Below, in pieces: positions 1 through 9,845 of a stretch of 35,953 nucleotides of DNA. A program made the translations under genes and the position numbers. Every line of letters starts with the position of its first letter. Position 1 is the stretch's first letter. Under the pieces are notes generated by a model. The model was not told the DNA's origin, did not search any database, and saw only the letters and a list, made by a program, of their open reading frames with translations. This DNA is from Anderseniella sp. (GTDB lineage Bacteria; Pseudomonadota; Alphaproteobacteria; Rhizobiales; Aestuariivirgaceae): contig DAOUPT010000033.1 of NCBI GenBank assembly GCA_030626025.1, positions 1 to 35,953 on the forward strand, in the 5' to 3' direction.

Positions 1-680
1 TTTTCAAGTGTCTCCACGCCCATATCGACGCCGACATTAACGCCGGTGTGAAAGGTGACGCCCTCAGCTTCCATCTGTTCGGCACGGGTGTCGATAAGCT
101 CTTTTTCCATTTTGAAATCGGGAATACCATATCTAAGAAGCCCGCCCGGCTTGGCGTTTTTCTCATAGACATGAACGTCGTGCCCGGCGCGGGCGAGCTG
201 TTGTGCAGCCGCCATCCCCGCGGGGCCTGACCCGACGATCGCGATGCGTTTATCCGTTTTTTCCTCCGGCGGGATGGGGGCAATCCAGTTTTGCTCCAGG
301 GCCCTGTCGGCAATGGCGCATTCGATGGTTTTTATGGTGACCGGCGCGTCGCCGATGTTCAGCGTGCAGGCTTCCTCGCATGGGGCAGGGCATATGCGGC
401 CGGTAATTTCGGGGAAATTATTGGTCGAATAGAGGTTGCGCGCGGCTTCTCTCCAGTCATCGTTGTAGACAAGGTCATTCCAGTCGGGGATCTGGTTGTT
501 GACCGGACAGCCATTGTGACAATAGGGGATGCCGCAATCCATGCAGCGAGCCGCCTGACGCTGGCTTTCGGGTTTGTCGAGCGCAATGACGAATTCATCA
601 AAATTGCGGACGCGGTCCGAAGCGGGCTTATACGTGCGCTCCTGACGATCGATTTCCAGAAATCCGGTAACTTTTCCCAT
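1..680 (-). CDS. gltD: Glutamate synthase small subunit, N-terminal part (cut by window edge)
   Basis: The beta subunit of NADPH-glutamate synthase passes electrons from NADPH through FAD and Fe-S clusters to the large subunit in cytoplasmic ammonia assimilation. The first 226 codons are visible; the rest lies beyond position 1. I see the N-terminal Fe-S binding region with cysteines 46, 49, 54 and 58 ([15 protein letters not shown]) and a second group at 97, 101 and 105 (CPAPCEEAC). The FAD dinucleotide motif GSGPAG is at 150-155. The ATG at 680 is preceded by AGGAAAG about 8 nt upstream, which supports this start. It lies 126 nt downstream of gltB on the same strand, so the two are probably one operon. 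The identification is secure; completeness beyond the edge cannot be judged. Confidence 0.96.
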   Translation of the reverse strand, partial: MGKVTGFLEIDRQERTYKPASDRVRNFDEFVIALDKPESQRQAARCMDCGIPYCHNGCPVNNQIPDWNDLVYNDDWREAARNLYSTNNFPEITGRICPAPCEEACTLNIGDAPVTIKTIECAIADRALEQNWIAPIPPEEKTDKRIAIVGSGPAGMAAAQQLARAGHDVHVYEKNAKPGGLLRYGIPDFKMEKELIDTRAEQMEAEGVTFHTGVNVGVDMGVETLE

Positions 681-806
681 TTTATAGTCTTTCCTAGTTT
701 GCGTTCAAGCGCCACGCGGGCTGCGCACCTCAATGGTGCTAGTCGTCGCGTTGCTCCTCCGCTTCCTTAACTTACGTTCAAACGCTGCTACTGATACTGA
801 ACTCTT

Positions 807-3800
807 TCATTCCGCTGCAACTGATGCTGCTTGACGTTGTTCCATTTCTAACAGGGCGCGGCGGTAGTCGACTGGCATTACCTTAATGAATTTGGGCAAC
901 ATCGTTTCCCAGTTGTCGAGAATTTCAGCAGCTCTTGTAGAACCGGTGAATGTTTTATGGTTGTCGATCAACTGGCGCAAACGAGCTGCATCAAGCTCTG
1001 ATATGTGGTGGTTGAGTTCGATCAGGCCATGTGAATGAAGATCGCCTGTCTGGTGCCCGTGAGCGGCCAGCGCGTCTTCTTCCTCGGGAATAGGTGCAAG
1101 GTCAACCATGGCCAGATTGCAGCGGCTGGCGAAGGTTTCGTCTTCGTCCAGTACATAGGCCACACCACCAGACATGCCAGCGGCAAAGTTGCGACCGGTT
1201 GAACCGATGACAACGACAACGCCGCCGGTCATGTATTCACAACCGTGATCACCGACACCTTCAACCACGGCCACAGCACCGGAGTTGCGAACAGCAAAAC
1301 GTTCACCGGCAATGCCGCGGAAATAGCATTCACCAGCGATGGCACCATAGAGGACTGTGTTGCCGATGATGATCGATTCTTCGGGGACGATGGCCGCGTT
1401 GGCAGGCGGGCGAATGATCAGGCGGCCACCGGCAAGGCCCTTGCCGACATAGTCATTGGCTTCACCGGTCAGATCAAGAGTCAGGCCGCGAGCAGCAAAA
1501 GCACCAAAGCTTTGCCCGGCTGTGCCGGTCATGTTGATGTTGATGGTGTTTTCAGGCAAACCGTCATGGCCGTAGCGCTTGGCGATTTCACCAGACAACA
1601 TGGCACCGGCTGAGCGGTTGGTGTTGTTGATGACCGCGTCAAAGGTGACTTTTTCACCCGCTCCGAGTGCTGGTTTGGCCTGCTCAATCAGCGAGCGGTC
1701 AAGCACCGCTTCAAGGTGGTGTTGCTGCGTTTCGGTGTTGTAGATCGGGGTGCTGTCTGACCGGTCTGATTTGGCAAACAGGCGGGTGAAGTCCAGCCCT
1801 TGCGCTTTCCAGTGGTTGATGGCCTTTTCACGATCGAGCCAGTCAACCTGCCCGACCATTTCATCAAAGGTTTTAAAGCCCATATAGGCCATAAGTTCAC
1901 GGGCCTCTTCGGCGACAAAGAAGAAATAGTTGATGATGTGTTCGGGCTGGCCGGTAAAGCGTTTGCGCAATACCGGGTCCTGGGTGGCGATGCCGACCGG
2001 ACAGGTGTTGAGATGACATTTACGCATCATGATGCAACCAGCAGCAATCAGTGGTGCGGTGGCAAAGCCCATTTCATCGGCACCGAGAAGGGCTGCAACG
2101 ATCATGTCGCGACCGGTGCGCAGGCCACCATCGACCTGCACGACAACCCGCGAGCGAAGTTCGTTTTCAACCAGTGTCTGCTGGGTTTCGGCGATGCCGA
2201 TTTCCCATGGCGAACCAGCGTGTTTGATCGAGGTGAGCGGCGAAGCGCCGGTGCCACCGTCATAACCAGAGATGGTGATGTGATCGGCGCGGGCTTTGGC
2301 AACGCCAGCCGCAACCGTTCCAACGCCAACTTCAGATACCAATTTTACTGAAATATCAGCTTCCTGGTTGACGTTTTTCAAGTCATATATTAGCTGTGCG
2401 AGGTCTTCGATTGAATAAATATCGTGGTGTGGTGGCGGTGAAATCAGGCCTACACCCGGGGTCGAATGGCGCACTTTTGCGATGGTGGCATTAACTTTGT
2501 GTCCGGGTAACTGACCACCTTCACCTGGCTTTGCCCCTTGCGCCATTTTAATCTGGATCATGTCGGCGTTGACAAGATATTCAGCGGTAACGCCAAAGCG
2601 TCCGGAGGCGACTTGTTTGATGGCCGAGCGCATGGAGTTTTCTTTATCGGTCACTTCAAAACGGTCAGGCTCCTCGCCGCCTTCGCCGGTATTGGATTTA
2701 GCGCCGATGCGGTTCATGGCGATGGCCAGTGTGGTGTGAGACTCGCGTGAGATGGAGCCATAGGACATGGCGCCGGTGGCAAAGCGTTTGACAATTTCGC
2801 TGGCCGCTTCGACATCCTCAAGGGCAACGGGTTTGCGGCCCATTTCCTCGGCTGATTTGATATGAAACAGGCCGCGCAGGAAGCGGGCTGAATGGGCATC
2901 GGCATTCATCTTTTTGGAGAACTCACGGAATTTATCCATGGAGTTGCCGCGTACTGCGTGTTGCAGGTCAGCGACTGTTTCCGGTGACCATGCATGGGCT
3001 TCGCCGCGCACCCGATAGGCGTATTCCCCGCCAACTTCGAGAGCGTCTTCAAGGACCGGATTGAGGCCGAAGGCGTCATTGTGGCGTTTGAAGCTTTCAT
3101 GGGCAATCTCATTGAGACCAATGCCTTCGACCTGCGTTGCGGTGCCGGTGAAATAGCGGTCAACAAATTCTGAAGACAGGCCAACGACATCAAAAATCTG
3201 GGCGCCACAGTAAGACTGATAAGTCGAAATGCCCATTTTGGACATGACTTTCAGCATGCCTTTTTTTAAGGCCTTGATGTAGCGGGTGACGGCTTGTACC
3301 GGGGTGATGACTTCATCAAAGGTCGGGGCCAGTTGCCACAGGGTTTCAAAGGCAAGGTAAGGGTTGATGGCTTCAGCGCCATAACCGGCCAGGGTACAGA
3401 ATTGGTGAATTTCGCGCGGCTCGCCGGATTCAACCACCAGCCCGACCGAGGTGCGCAAACCTTTGCGGATCAGGTGATGGTGAATAGCTGACGTAGCCAG
3501 CAGGATTGGCACCGGCACACGGGTCTGGCTGACCGAGCGGTCGGAGATAATGATGATGTTGTAGCCATCGCGAACCGCACGGTCGGCAGCCCGGCTGAGG
3601 CCTTCGAGGCAGGCATCCATATAATCGGGGCCGTTGGCAACGTCATAGGTGGCGTCAATGGTAACGGTTTTGAAATCGTTGCCTTTGGTGGTGCCGATGA
3701 TGCGGATGCGTTCGAGCTCTTCATTGGTGATGATCGGGTGCGGGGCTTCAAGGCGTTTTTGCTTTGAGGTGCCTTTGCGATCAAGCAAATTGGGCCGTGG

Positions 3801-5483
3801 GCCGATGAAAGTCACCAGCGACATCACCGCTTCTTCGCGGATTGGATCGATCGGCGGGTTGGTCACCTGAGCAAAATTTTGCTTAAAGAACGTATCGAGC
3901 AGTTTGGGCCGGTTGGAGAGAACCGAAACTGGTGTATCAGTACCCATCGAGCCGGTGGCCTCTTGTCCGGCTTGCGCCATCGGGATCATCAGGAATTTGA
4001 GATCTTCCTGGGTGTAGCCAAAGGTCTGCTGGCGGTCGACAAGTGGAATATGGCTTTTGCGGCGTTTGGTTTTTGGGTGTGGCAGGTCCGACAGCATAAT
4101 CTGGGTGCGGTCGAGCCATTTGCGATAATCATGCCGGTTGGCAAGGTCGTGCTTTAAATCCTCATCAGAAATGATGATGCCTTTTTCCAGATCAATCAGC
4201 AGCATTTTGCCCGGTTGCAGACGCCATTTGGTGACGATTTTTTCTTCGGGGATATCAAGCACACCCATTTCCGAGGCAAGCATGACGTAGCCATCATCGG
4301 TGACGATGTAGCGCGAGGGGCGCAGGCCGTTACGGTCAAGGGTGGCGCCGATTTGCCGCCCGTCAGTAAAGGCGACAGCGGCGGGGCCATCCCACGGTTC
4401 CATCATTGAAGCGTGGTATTCGTAGAAGGTCCGGCGTTCTTCACTCATCAGGGGATTGCCGGCCCAGGCTTCAGGGATCAGCATCATCATGGCGTGAGCA
4501 AGGGAATAGCCGCCCATGCACAACAGCTCGAGGGCGTTGTCAAAGCAGGCGGTATCGGACTGGCCTTCATAGGAAATCGGCCAGAGTTTTTTCAGGTCAT
4601 CGCCTAGGATTTCCGAAGACATGTTGGCTTGTCTGGCCGCCATCCAGTTGTAGTTGCCGCGAACGGTATTGATCTCGCCATTGTGGCAGACCATCCGGTA
4701 GGGGTGAGCCAACGGCCAGGACGGGAAGGTGTTGGTCGAGAAACGCTGGTGAATCAGGCAAAGGGCTGATTCTGTGCGCTCATCTTGTAGGTCAGCATAA
4801 TAGCTGCCCAATGCAACGCCGAGAACCAGCGCTTTATAGACGATGGTACGCGAGGAAAGGGAGACAGGATAATATGTGGTTTTGGTCTTTTCGCCCAATT
4901 CTTCGATGATGCGGTTTGAAGCTACCTTGCGGACAATAAACAATTTGCGTTCGAAATGGTCATCGTCGCTGATGTCTTTGCCGCGACCGATGAAGACTTG
5001 ACGCGAATCCGGCTCGCTGTCGATTACGCTGTAACCGAGCGGCTCGGGACTGGTTGGGACTTTGCGCCAACCAAGCAAGGTTAAACCTTCTTCTTCAATA
5101 ACGTCATGCCAGATTTGGATGACTTTTTCTCGGGTTTCGTCATCTTGTGGCAGGAATAGAAAGCCGACACCGTATTGACCGGCATCGGGCAAATCAAAAC
5201 CGGCTGATTTGGTTTCGGCAGCAAACAGCTTGTGCGGAATCTGGATCAGCATGCCACAACCGTCACCGGCTTTGGGGTCGGCACCGACTGCGCCGCGATG
5301 TTCAAGATTGGCAAGAATTTTCAGACCATCAGCAACAATCTTGTGTTCTTTGTTGTTGTTGATATTGGCGATCATGCCAAGACCGCAAGCATCATGCTCG
5401 TTGCGCGGGTCATACAGGCCGTTGGCTTTGGGCAGATGGCAGATTTTGTGCTGGTTTTCTGCTTTGTTCGTCTGATCAACCAT
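807..5483 (-). CDS. gltB: Glutamate synthase [NADPH] large subunit
   Basis: The alpha subunit of glutamate synthase releases ammonia from glutamine and transfers it to 2-oxoglutarate to make glutamate. The 1558-residue protein has the usual full length. The N-terminal class II amidotransferase nucleophile is Cys33 ([14 protein letters not shown]), behind a propeptide of about 32 residues expected to be removed. The FMN/synthase domain holds the cluster-binding pattern [13 protein letters not shown], with Cys1150, Cys1156 and Cys1161. The C-terminal GXGXG beta-helix domain is rich in Gly-Gly pairs. The frame also opens with a TTG at 5501, but the ATG at 5483 sits about 8 nt after AAAAGGG and leaves a normal propeptide, so I use it. 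gltD follows downstream. No truncation or frameshift is visible. Confidence 0.97.
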   Translation of the reverse strand: MVDQTNKAENQHKICHLPKANGLYDPRNEHDACGLGMIANINNNKEHKIVADGLKILANLEHRGAVGADPKAGDGCGMLIQIPHKLFAAETKSAGFDLPDAGQYGVGFLFLPQDDETREKVIQIWHDVIEEEGLTLLGWRKVPTSPEPLGYSVIDSEPDSRQVFIGRGKDISDDDHFERKLFIVRKVASNRIIEELGEKTKTTYYPVSLSSRTIVYKALVLGVALGSYYADLQDERTESALCLIHQRFSTNTFPSWPLAHPYRMVCHNGEINTVRGNYNWMAARQANMSSEILGDDLKKLWPISYEGQSDTACFDNALELLCMGGYSLAHAMMMLIPEAWAGNPLMSEERRTFYEYHASMMEPWDGPAAVAFTDGRQIGATLDRNGLRPSRYIVTDDGYVMLASEMGVLDIPEEKIVTKWRLQPGKMLLIDLEKGIIISDEDLKHDLANRHDYRKWLDRTQIMLSDLPHPKTKRRKSHIPLVDRQQTFGYTQEDLKFLMIPMAQAGQEATGSMGTDTPVSVLSNRPKLLDTFFKQNFAQVTNPPIDPIREEAVMSLVTFIGPRPNLLDRKGTSKQKRLEAPHPIITNEELERIRIIGTTKGNDFKTVTIDATYDVANGPDYMDACLEGLSRAADRAVRDGYNIIIISDRSVSQTRVPVPILLATSAIHHHLIRKGLRTSVGLVVESGEPREIHQFCTLAGYGAEAINPYLAFETLWQLAPTFDEVITPVQAVTRYIKALKKGMLKVMSKMGISTYQSYCGAQIFDVVGLSSEFVDRYFTGTATQVEGIGLNEIAHESFKRHNDAFGLNPVLEDALEVGGEYAYRVRGEAHAWSPETVADLQHAVRGNSMDKFREFSKKMNADAHSARFLRGLFHIKSAEEMGRKPVALEDVEAASEIVKRFATGAMSYGSISRESHTTLAIAMNRIGAKSNTGEGGEEPDRFEVTDKENSMRSAIKQVASGRFGVTAEYLVNADMIQIKMAQGAKPGEGGQLPGHKVNATIAKVRHSTPGVGLISPPPHHDIYSIEDLAQLIYDLKNVNQEADISVKLVSEVGVGTVAAGVAKARADHITISGYDGGTGASPLTSIKHAGSPWEIGIAETQQTLVENELRSRVVVQVDGGLRTGRDMIVAALLGADEMGFATAPLIAAGCIMMRKCHLNTCPVGIATQDPVLRKRFTGQPEHIINYFFFVAEEARELMAYMGFKTFDEMVGQVDWLDREKAINHWKAQGLDFTRLFAKSDRSDSTPIYNTETQQHHLEAVLDRSLIEQAKPALGAGEKVTFDAVINNTNRSAGAMLSGEIAKRYGHDGLPENTININMTGTAGQSFGAFAARGLTLDLTGEANDYVGKGLAGGRLIIRPPANAAIVPEESIIIGNTVLYGAIAGECYFRGIAGERFAVRNSGAVAVVEGVGDHGCEYMTGGVVVVIGSTGRNFAAGMSGGVAYVLDEDETFASRCNLAMVDLAPIPEEEDALAAHGHQTGDLHSHGLIELNHHISELDAARLRQLIDNHKTFTGSTRAAEILDNWETMLPKFIKVMPVDYRRALLEMEQRQAASVAAE

Positions 5484-5875
5484 AGTCTCAACCCTTTTCA
5501 AAACGGCACTAACGGGCCGTGTCGTTTATGTTTTCAGGGGAAGGATGTAGTCGCCGACTTTTCCGAGTGGCGTCTGGAACCAGCTTTAGCGGTTTCCCCT
5601 GAGTTTCAGGTGGTCCGCGTCAGCTATTTTCGTTTTGCTGTGTCGCGGGTCCTTGAGCGATTTTTGCAGGCGGGATGTTTTGGCTTTTTGTCTGTATTGG
5701 TCATGTTCATCACATACAAAATCGCGTAATAATCAGATTGCCTGCTAAATAGGACAGCCCTTCTGTCCTAAATTTGATACGTTAATGCCAGATCGTGTGT
5801 GGAATGGCAAGGAGCAGATTAACGCAGGTTAACGAATTTTGCCAGTTGGAACTTGGTATTATAGGATAAAGAGCA
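5484..5875. other. Divergent intergenic region between gltB and the threonine aldolase gene
   Basis: About 390 nt without a convincing gene; open frames here are short and continue the antisense of gltB. It should hold the promoters of both divergent genes. The only clear structure is a perfect 7-bp inverted repeat, TAGGACA-N7-TGTCCTA, at 5750-5770, which could be an operator or a small hairpin. A direct repeat of TTAACG lies at about 5819-5835, just before the aldolase gene. I could not assign a regulator. Confidence 0.5.
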
Positions 5876-6925
5876 ATGATGGATTTTGCCAGCGACAATG
5901 TTTACGGCGTTGATGAGAAGATTATGGAGGCGATGGCGCGCGCCAATGTCGGGACTGCGTCTTCTTACGCAGGCGATGATATTACGGCGCGGGTTGAGAA
6001 ACAGTTCAATGAATTGTTTGAGCGCGAGGTGAAGGTTTTCCTGCTGACAACCGGTACTGCAGCCAATTCGCTGGCGCTTTCGACGATGGTGCCATCTTAT
6101 GGGGCGGTGTTCTGTCATGGCTTTGCTCACATTTGTGCCGATGAATGTGGGGCGCCGGAGTTTTTCACTGGCGGGGCCAAATTGTTCGGGCTGGACGGTG
6201 TGGCTGGCAAGATCAGTCCGCAAATGGTCAGGGAGAGTCTTGCCGGGTTTATTCGGGCTGAACATGACCCCAAACCGGCTGCAATTTCGATTACCCAGTC
6301 GAGTGAGCTTGGGACCGTTTATTCATTGGATGATGTGCGGGCGTTCGGGGATTTGGCGCGTGAGAAAAATCTCAAATTGCATATGGATGGGGCGCGGTTT
6401 GCCAATGCGCTGGTTAGTCTTGGCTGTTCACCGGCTGAGATGACATGGCAGGCGGGGGTTGATGCCTTGTCATTCGGGGCAACGAAAAATGGTGCGATGA
6501 GTGTCGAGGGGCTGGTGTTTTTTGACCAGTCACTGGCGGTTGATTTTGAACACCGGCGGATGCGGGCCGGGCAGTTGTTATCGAAAAGCCGATTTATGGC
6601 AGCGCAGATGGAAGCTTATCTGACCGATGATTTGTGGCTCAACAATGCTCGTTATGCCAATGAAATGGCGGCGCGTTTGGCGGCTGGTCTGAGTGCGACT
6701 GAGGGCATTCGGCTGGGGGTTGAATGTCAGGCCAATGAGGTTTTTGCTATTATGCCGAAAGACAAGCATGATGTGCTGGCGGCCAGCGATGCGGTTTTTC
6801 ATCCATGGCTGGCGAGCGGGTCTGATACGGACGCAGTTGGTGATGATGAAATCATGATTCGACTGGTGACGTCTTTTCAAACCCGGGCTGAGGATGTGGA
6901 CGCATTTGTGAAGCTGGCAGGGTAG
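5876..6925 (+). CDS. ltaE: Low-specificity L-threonine aldolase / beta-eliminating lyase family
   Basis: A PLP-dependent fold type I enzyme expected to cleave L-threonine or L-allo-threonine to glycine and acetaldehyde in the cytoplasm. At 349 residues it has the usual length. The N-terminus matches the family (FASDNVYG, with SSYAGDD after it). Asp171 in HMDGARFANAL should bind the PLP pyridine nitrogen, and Lys204 in SFGATKNGAMS should form the Schiff base. Two adjacent ATGs (5876, 5879) are both possible starts; the ribosome site is weak (AGGATAAAGAG). The EamA-type transporter starts 8 nt after the stop and the cytochrome gene follows, so the three are probably co-transcribed. The transporter could export the product or related amino acids, but that is only inferred. 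Confidence 0.9.
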   Translation: MMDFASDNVYGVDEKIMEAMARANVGTASSYAGDDITARVEKQFNELFEREVKVFLLTTGTAANSLALSTMVPSYGAVFCHGFAHICADECGAPEFFTGGAKLFGLDGVAGKISPQMVRESLAGFIRAEHDPKPAAISITQSSELGTVYSLDDVRAFGDLAREKNLKLHMDGARFANALVSLGCSPAEMTWQAGVDALSFGATKNGAMSVEGLVFFDQSLAVDFEHRRMRAGQLLSKSRFMAAQMEAYLTDDLWLNNARYANEMAARLAAGLSATEGIRLGVECQANEVFAIMPKDKHDVLAASDAVFHPWLASGSDTDAVGDDEIMIRLVTSFQTRAEDVDAFVKLAG

Positions 6926-6933
6926 GGGGGTAA

Positions 6934-7785
6934 ATGAGCCTTATAGTCTTTATTGTTGTTCTGTCGGCTGCGGTTTTGCATGCCAGTTGGAATGGGTTGG
7001 TCAAGCATTCCTCCGATAAGTTTTTGTCGATGAGTGCGGTTGTGTTGGGGCATATGCCGTTTGGGGTGGTAATGCTGGTGTATGCTCCGATGCCGGAAGC
7101 TGCAAGCTGGCCGTATATTGTGGCCGGGGCGGTTTTGCATACGGGGTATCAGCTGTTTTTGCTTTATTCTTACCGGATCGGTGATCTGACACAGGTTTAC
7201 CCGATTGCCCGTGGCGCGGCGCCGCTGATTGTTGCCTTTGTCAGTGTGGCGTTTTTGGGGGTGCATTTTGAGATGATGCAACTGCTGGGCATTCTGGCTA
7301 TTGGGGCGGGGATTATGAGCCTGGTTATTGTGCGCGGTGTTGACGGGCTGGGTAACCGTAATGCGGGGTTAATGGCACTTGCTACGGGATGCTTTATTGC
7401 CGCCTATTCGCTCAATGATGGTACGGGTGCGCGGCTTGCCGGGACTGCTTTGGGATTTTATTGCTGGCTGACCATCCTGAACAGCGGTTTCTTTGCCGGC
7501 ATCATGTGGTTTTTGCAACCATCGGCGCTAAAAAATGTTGTTCGTCAGCGAAATGGCCGCAAGCTTGCTTTGCTTGGTGGCGGTGGATCGTTTCTTGCCT
7601 ATGCGCTGGTTACTTGGGCTTTTACCCAGGCACCGATTGCGTTGGTAACGGCATTGCGAGAAACCAGTATTGTTTTTGCCTTGTTGATTGGGGTAGTCTT
7701 TCTGAAGGAACGGGTGAATTTGGCCAAAGTGGTTTCTGTGGCGTTGTCATTGCTCGGGGCGGTGTTGTTGCGGATCGCGCGGTAG
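6934..7785 (+). CDS. EamA/DMT-family inner-membrane transporter
   Basis: A 283-residue, highly hydrophobic protein with about ten predicted transmembrane segments arranged as two repeated halves, the pattern of EamA (drug/metabolite transporter) exporters. Family hallmarks seen are the N-terminal HASWNGLVK stretch, RIGDLTQVYPIARGAAPL in the first half, and ALRETSIVFALLIGVVFLKE in the second half. The start is well supported: AGGGGGG lies just before the ATG, 8 nt after the aldolase stop. Members export amino acids, metabolites or drugs; the substrate cannot be read from the sequence. The link to threonine aldolase suggests an amino acid or a breakdown product, as inference only. Confidence 0.88.
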   Translation: MSLIVFIVVLSAAVLHASWNGLVKHSSDKFLSMSAVVLGHMPFGVVMLVYAPMPEAASWPYIVAGAVLHTGYQLFLLYSYRIGDLTQVYPIARGAAPLIVAFVSVAFLGVHFEMMQLLGILAIGAGIMSLVIVRGVDGLGNRNAGLMALATGCFIAAYSLNDGTGARLAGTALGFYCWLTILNSGFFAGIMWFLQPSALKNVVRQRNGRKLALLGGGGSFLAYALVTWAFTQAPIALVTALRETSIVFALLIGVVFLKERVNLAKVVSVALSLLGAVLLRIAR

Positions 7786-7804
7786 TTTGAAAGGATTTGT
7801 GGCT

Positions 7805-8221
7805 ATGGCAAGTTTTAAAGATCAATTGCCCAAGCTGGCAGTAATCGGGGTGATGATTGCTGCTGTGGTAATCGTGGCCGGCAAGATCAGGGGGCCGGGC
7901 ACTGAAAAGACTTCGATAAATGTTAATGTGCCAACACTTACTGCCTTGGGGCAACAGGGTGAAAAACTGTTTGAAGCCAATTGCATGGCCTGTCATGGCA
8001 AGAATGGCGGCGGGACCAAGCAGGGGCCACCGTTAATTCACAGGATTTACGAACCGAATCATCATGGCGATCAGGCTTTTGTCCTTGCTGCCAAACAGGG
8101 TGTGCGATCTCATCACTGGCAGTTTGGCAATATGCCTGCCCAACCTGAGGTGTCAGCCGAAGATGCGTTGATGATTGTTGGCTATGTACGCGAAGTGCAG
8201 CGGGCCAACGGGATTTTCTAA
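7805..8221 (+). CDS. Membrane-anchored monohaem cytochrome c
   Basis: A 138-residue protein with one N-terminal transmembrane anchor (about residues 10-27) and a periplasmic class I cytochrome c domain. The haem-binding motif is CMACH (inside EANCMACHGKNGGGT), and the likely Met axial ligand is in FGNMPAQP near the C-terminus, as expected for the family. The frame opens earlier with a TTG at 7787, but the ATG at 7805 lies 9 nt after AAAGGA and is the better start. The gene is 19 nt after the transporter and probably belongs to the same transcript. It is likely to carry electrons between a periplasmic dehydrogenase or the bc1 complex and an oxidase; no partner is encoded nearby. Confidence 0.9.
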   Translation: MASFKDQLPKLAVIGVMIAAVVIVAGKIRGPGTEKTSINVNVPTLTALGQQGEKLFEANCMACHGKNGGGTKQGPPLIHRIYEPNHHGDQAFVLAAKQGVRSHHWQFGNMPAQPEVSAEDALMIVGYVREVQRANGIF

Positions 8222-8247
8222 AACACATTGCTTCGATCAATCTCATA

Positions 8248-8294
8248 TTGACATATTTGCATTTATTCTGTAATTTCTGTTTATACAGAAATTA
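8248..8294 (+). promoter_or_regulatory. Sigma-70-like promoter overlapped by a perfect 9-bp inverted repeat
   Basis: TTGACA at 8248-8253, a 17-nt spacer, then TAATTT at 8271-8276 form a good -35/-10 pair for the gene at 8339. The inverted repeat TAATTTCTG-N6-CAGAAATTA (8271-8294) starts exactly at the -10 box and would cover the transcription start, the position of a repressor operator. No regulator gene is adjacent. The promoter call rests on consensus match and position only. Confidence 0.55.
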
Positions 8295-8338
8295 ATGTAA
8301 TTACTGTTTTGTGGTGAGGGTTGTAAAGGAGTAGTGAG

Positions 8339-8743
8339 ATGTTTGAGTTTTTTAAATCCAGAAAATTGCTGCCTGAGTGGCAGGAAAATCCTTATCGTAT
8401 TGGCAAAGTGGCATCGGGGCGGACGATTTTGGTGACCGGAGCAACCAGTGTAGTCGGGCGAAAGATTTGCCGGACGCTTATCGACCGGGGCGACCGGTTG
8501 ATTGTTCTGGTGCGCAACAAGAAGAAAGCTGTCGATATTTTCGGGCCCCATGCGATGGTGGTTACCAGCCTTGATGTGATCAGCCGGGGAACGCGGGTTG
8601 ACAGTGTTGTTCATTTGGCGGGCAGCTGGTTTTGGCGTTTGTCGGCGCAAGGGCGCAAGCTGGCGGAACTGGTGAAACGCGGCAAGCTTACACCTAAAAG
8701 ATCAAGTGGTTTGGTGGTGAACTGGATGGCGCCATTTTTGTAA
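8339..8743 (+). pseudogene. Truncated NAD(P)-binding SDR/epimerase-like protein (YfcH/TIGR01777 type)
   Basis: The 134-residue product has the N-terminal half of a Rossmann fold: the GATSVVGRKICRTLIDRGD nucleotide-binding loop, a VLVRNKKKA strand, and the VDSVVHLAG strand, typical of the YfcH-like epimerase family whose members are normally about 300 residues. Just after VVNWMAPFL the frame stops with TAA, where the family would continue into the catalytic Ser/Tyr region. I find no continuation downstream. It is therefore a remnant or a drastically shortened protein without an active site. The start is supported by AAAGGAG upstream of the ATG. It retains a strong-looking promoter at 8248 and precedes the DsrC-like gene by under 100 nt, so it may now mainly serve as a leader for that gene. 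Confidence 0.6.
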
Positions 8744-8830
8744 AAGTGTCAGTTGAATATTCGTGATTTTGCGGGTGCGACATTTTGTGCTAGCCTGATG
8801 GCGTGGATAAACCAAAAGAGGAAGATGATT

Positions 8831-9184
8831 ATGCCAGCACTAACCATGCACGATATTATGCACCCGTCACAGTCGGGTCAGAATGCAGATTTTCCAAACG
8901 CTCCGGCCGGTTGGACGAAAGTTGAAGCGCAAGAGATGGCACTCTCTTTTGGGTTGACACTTGGTGAGGATCACTGGGAACTGGTGCGGGTGTTGCATGG
9001 TTGTTATGCCGAAGATCAGAACCCGCCAATCCGGCGTCTGTGCGATGCGCTGGCCGCGGTTTTCAAGCCCCGTGGTGGTCGCAAATATCTTGCGCAATTA
9101 TTCCCGGGTGGCCCGGTAACACAAGGTTGTGCGATTGCCGGTCTGGTGCCGCCAGCGGGAACAACAATGGGTGCCGTTCAGTAA
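8831..9184 (+). CDS. DsrC/TusE-family sulfur-relay-like protein with one conserved cysteine
   Basis: A 117-residue cytoplasmic protein of the DsrC/TusE/DsvC family, which carries sulfur as a persulfide in tRNA thiolation (TusE) or dissimilatory sulfur metabolism (DsrC). Family features seen: GEDHWELVRVLHGCY, the helix IRRLCDALAAVF, and the C-terminal block KYLAQLFPGGPVTQGCAIAGL. DsrC proteins have two C-terminal cysteines and TusE only the penultimate one. Here the upstream cysteine (QGCAIAGL) is present, but the chain ends in MGAVQ with no cysteine. The start at 8831 follows AGAGGA by 8 nt; the longer frame from a TTG at 8753 has no better site. It may be a regulatory (RspA-like) variant rather than a carrier. 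No dsrEFH or tusBCD partners are in the window. Confidence 0.8.
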   Translation: MPALTMHDIMHPSQSGQNADFPNAPAGWTKVEAQEMALSFGLTLGEDHWELVRVLHGCYAEDQNPPIRRLCDALAAVFKPRGGRKYLAQLFPGGPVTQGCAIAGLVPPAGTTMGAVQ

Positions 9185-9204
9185 GCTAGAAAAAAAGGAA
9201 GTGG

Positions 9205-9840
9205 CTACGGGCAGGGTGCTGGCGCTGTCCGGGTCGGGTTTTGTTTGCTAAATTCTGTTTTGGTTTGTGAACAGATACCGTTTTTTATCGCTTGCTCAAT
9301 GCGTGTTGCAATAAAGGGTTTGCCGTTTTTCCACTGCCATAAATGCCAGCCCGAGAGTGACGGGCTCTGGCGCCAATAGGATCTGATTAGTTTTTCTGAC
9401 GGCACGATCTCGGGGTTGACGATCGCCTGCATATCAGTGCTTGCCTCAAACTGACGGGTTTTGATGTTGTAGAGGAAATACAGGTACTTTACGTTCTCAC
9501 CGTTAGAAATGCGAGGCATGATGGCGAAGTCCTTGTGATCATCAAAGTTAAAATCAATAAACATGATGGAAACGGTTTCGGGGTCAATTAGCGGTGTCGC
9601 GGTTAGTGTAAGTGTCTGGACCGGCTGGTTACTGTCGGGGTGCGAAAATGCAATGGCGCGTACCTTGTTCGGGCGCTGACCGATCAAGGTGATATCCAAA
9701 TCAGCCGAACAAATGGCAAGTATGTCCGGGCGTGCAGGGTCAGGAAACAGTTCGCAGGGCTGGCCGGTGGCGGTGTAGCTGGCCAGTGCCTTTATGATGA
9801 CGGCGAAACTGAAAACAGCGATCATGACCAGTCTTAACAT
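9205..9840 (-). CDS. Secreted or membrane-anchored protein of unknown function with an FG-GAP-like Asp-rich loop
   Basis: A 211-residue protein with a hydrophobic N-terminus (MLRLVMIAVFSFAVIIKALA) that should act as signal peptide or anchor, placing the rest in the periplasm. The middle contains FIDFNFDDHKDFAI, an Asp/Asn-rich loop like the calcium-binding repeats of FG-GAP proteins and of XAC2610-type proteins; I have no firm family assignment. The chosen ATG at 9840 begins right after the stop of the DUF255 gene (9846) on the same strand, suggesting a coupled operon. A longer frame reaching 9900 overlaps that gene and lacks the N-terminal hydrophobic start. Role unknown; envelope location is the only supported inference. 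Confidence 0.6.
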   Translation of the reverse strand: MLRLVMIAVFSFAVIIKALASYTATGQPCELFPDPARPDILAICSADLDITLIGQRPNKVRAIAFSHPDSNQPVQTLTLTATPLIDPETVSIMFIDFNFDDHKDFAIMPRISNGENVKYLYFLYNIKTRQFEASTDMQAIVNPEIVPSEKLIRSYWRQSPSLSGWHLWQWKNGKPFIATRIEQAIKNGICSQTKTEFSKQNPTRTAPAPCP

Positions 9841-9845
9841 AAAAG

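Noticed and set aside
5232-5729. Plus-strand open frame across the gltB start and intergenic region
   Set aside because: Antisense to gltB for half its length and without motifs or ribosome site; treated as a shadow.
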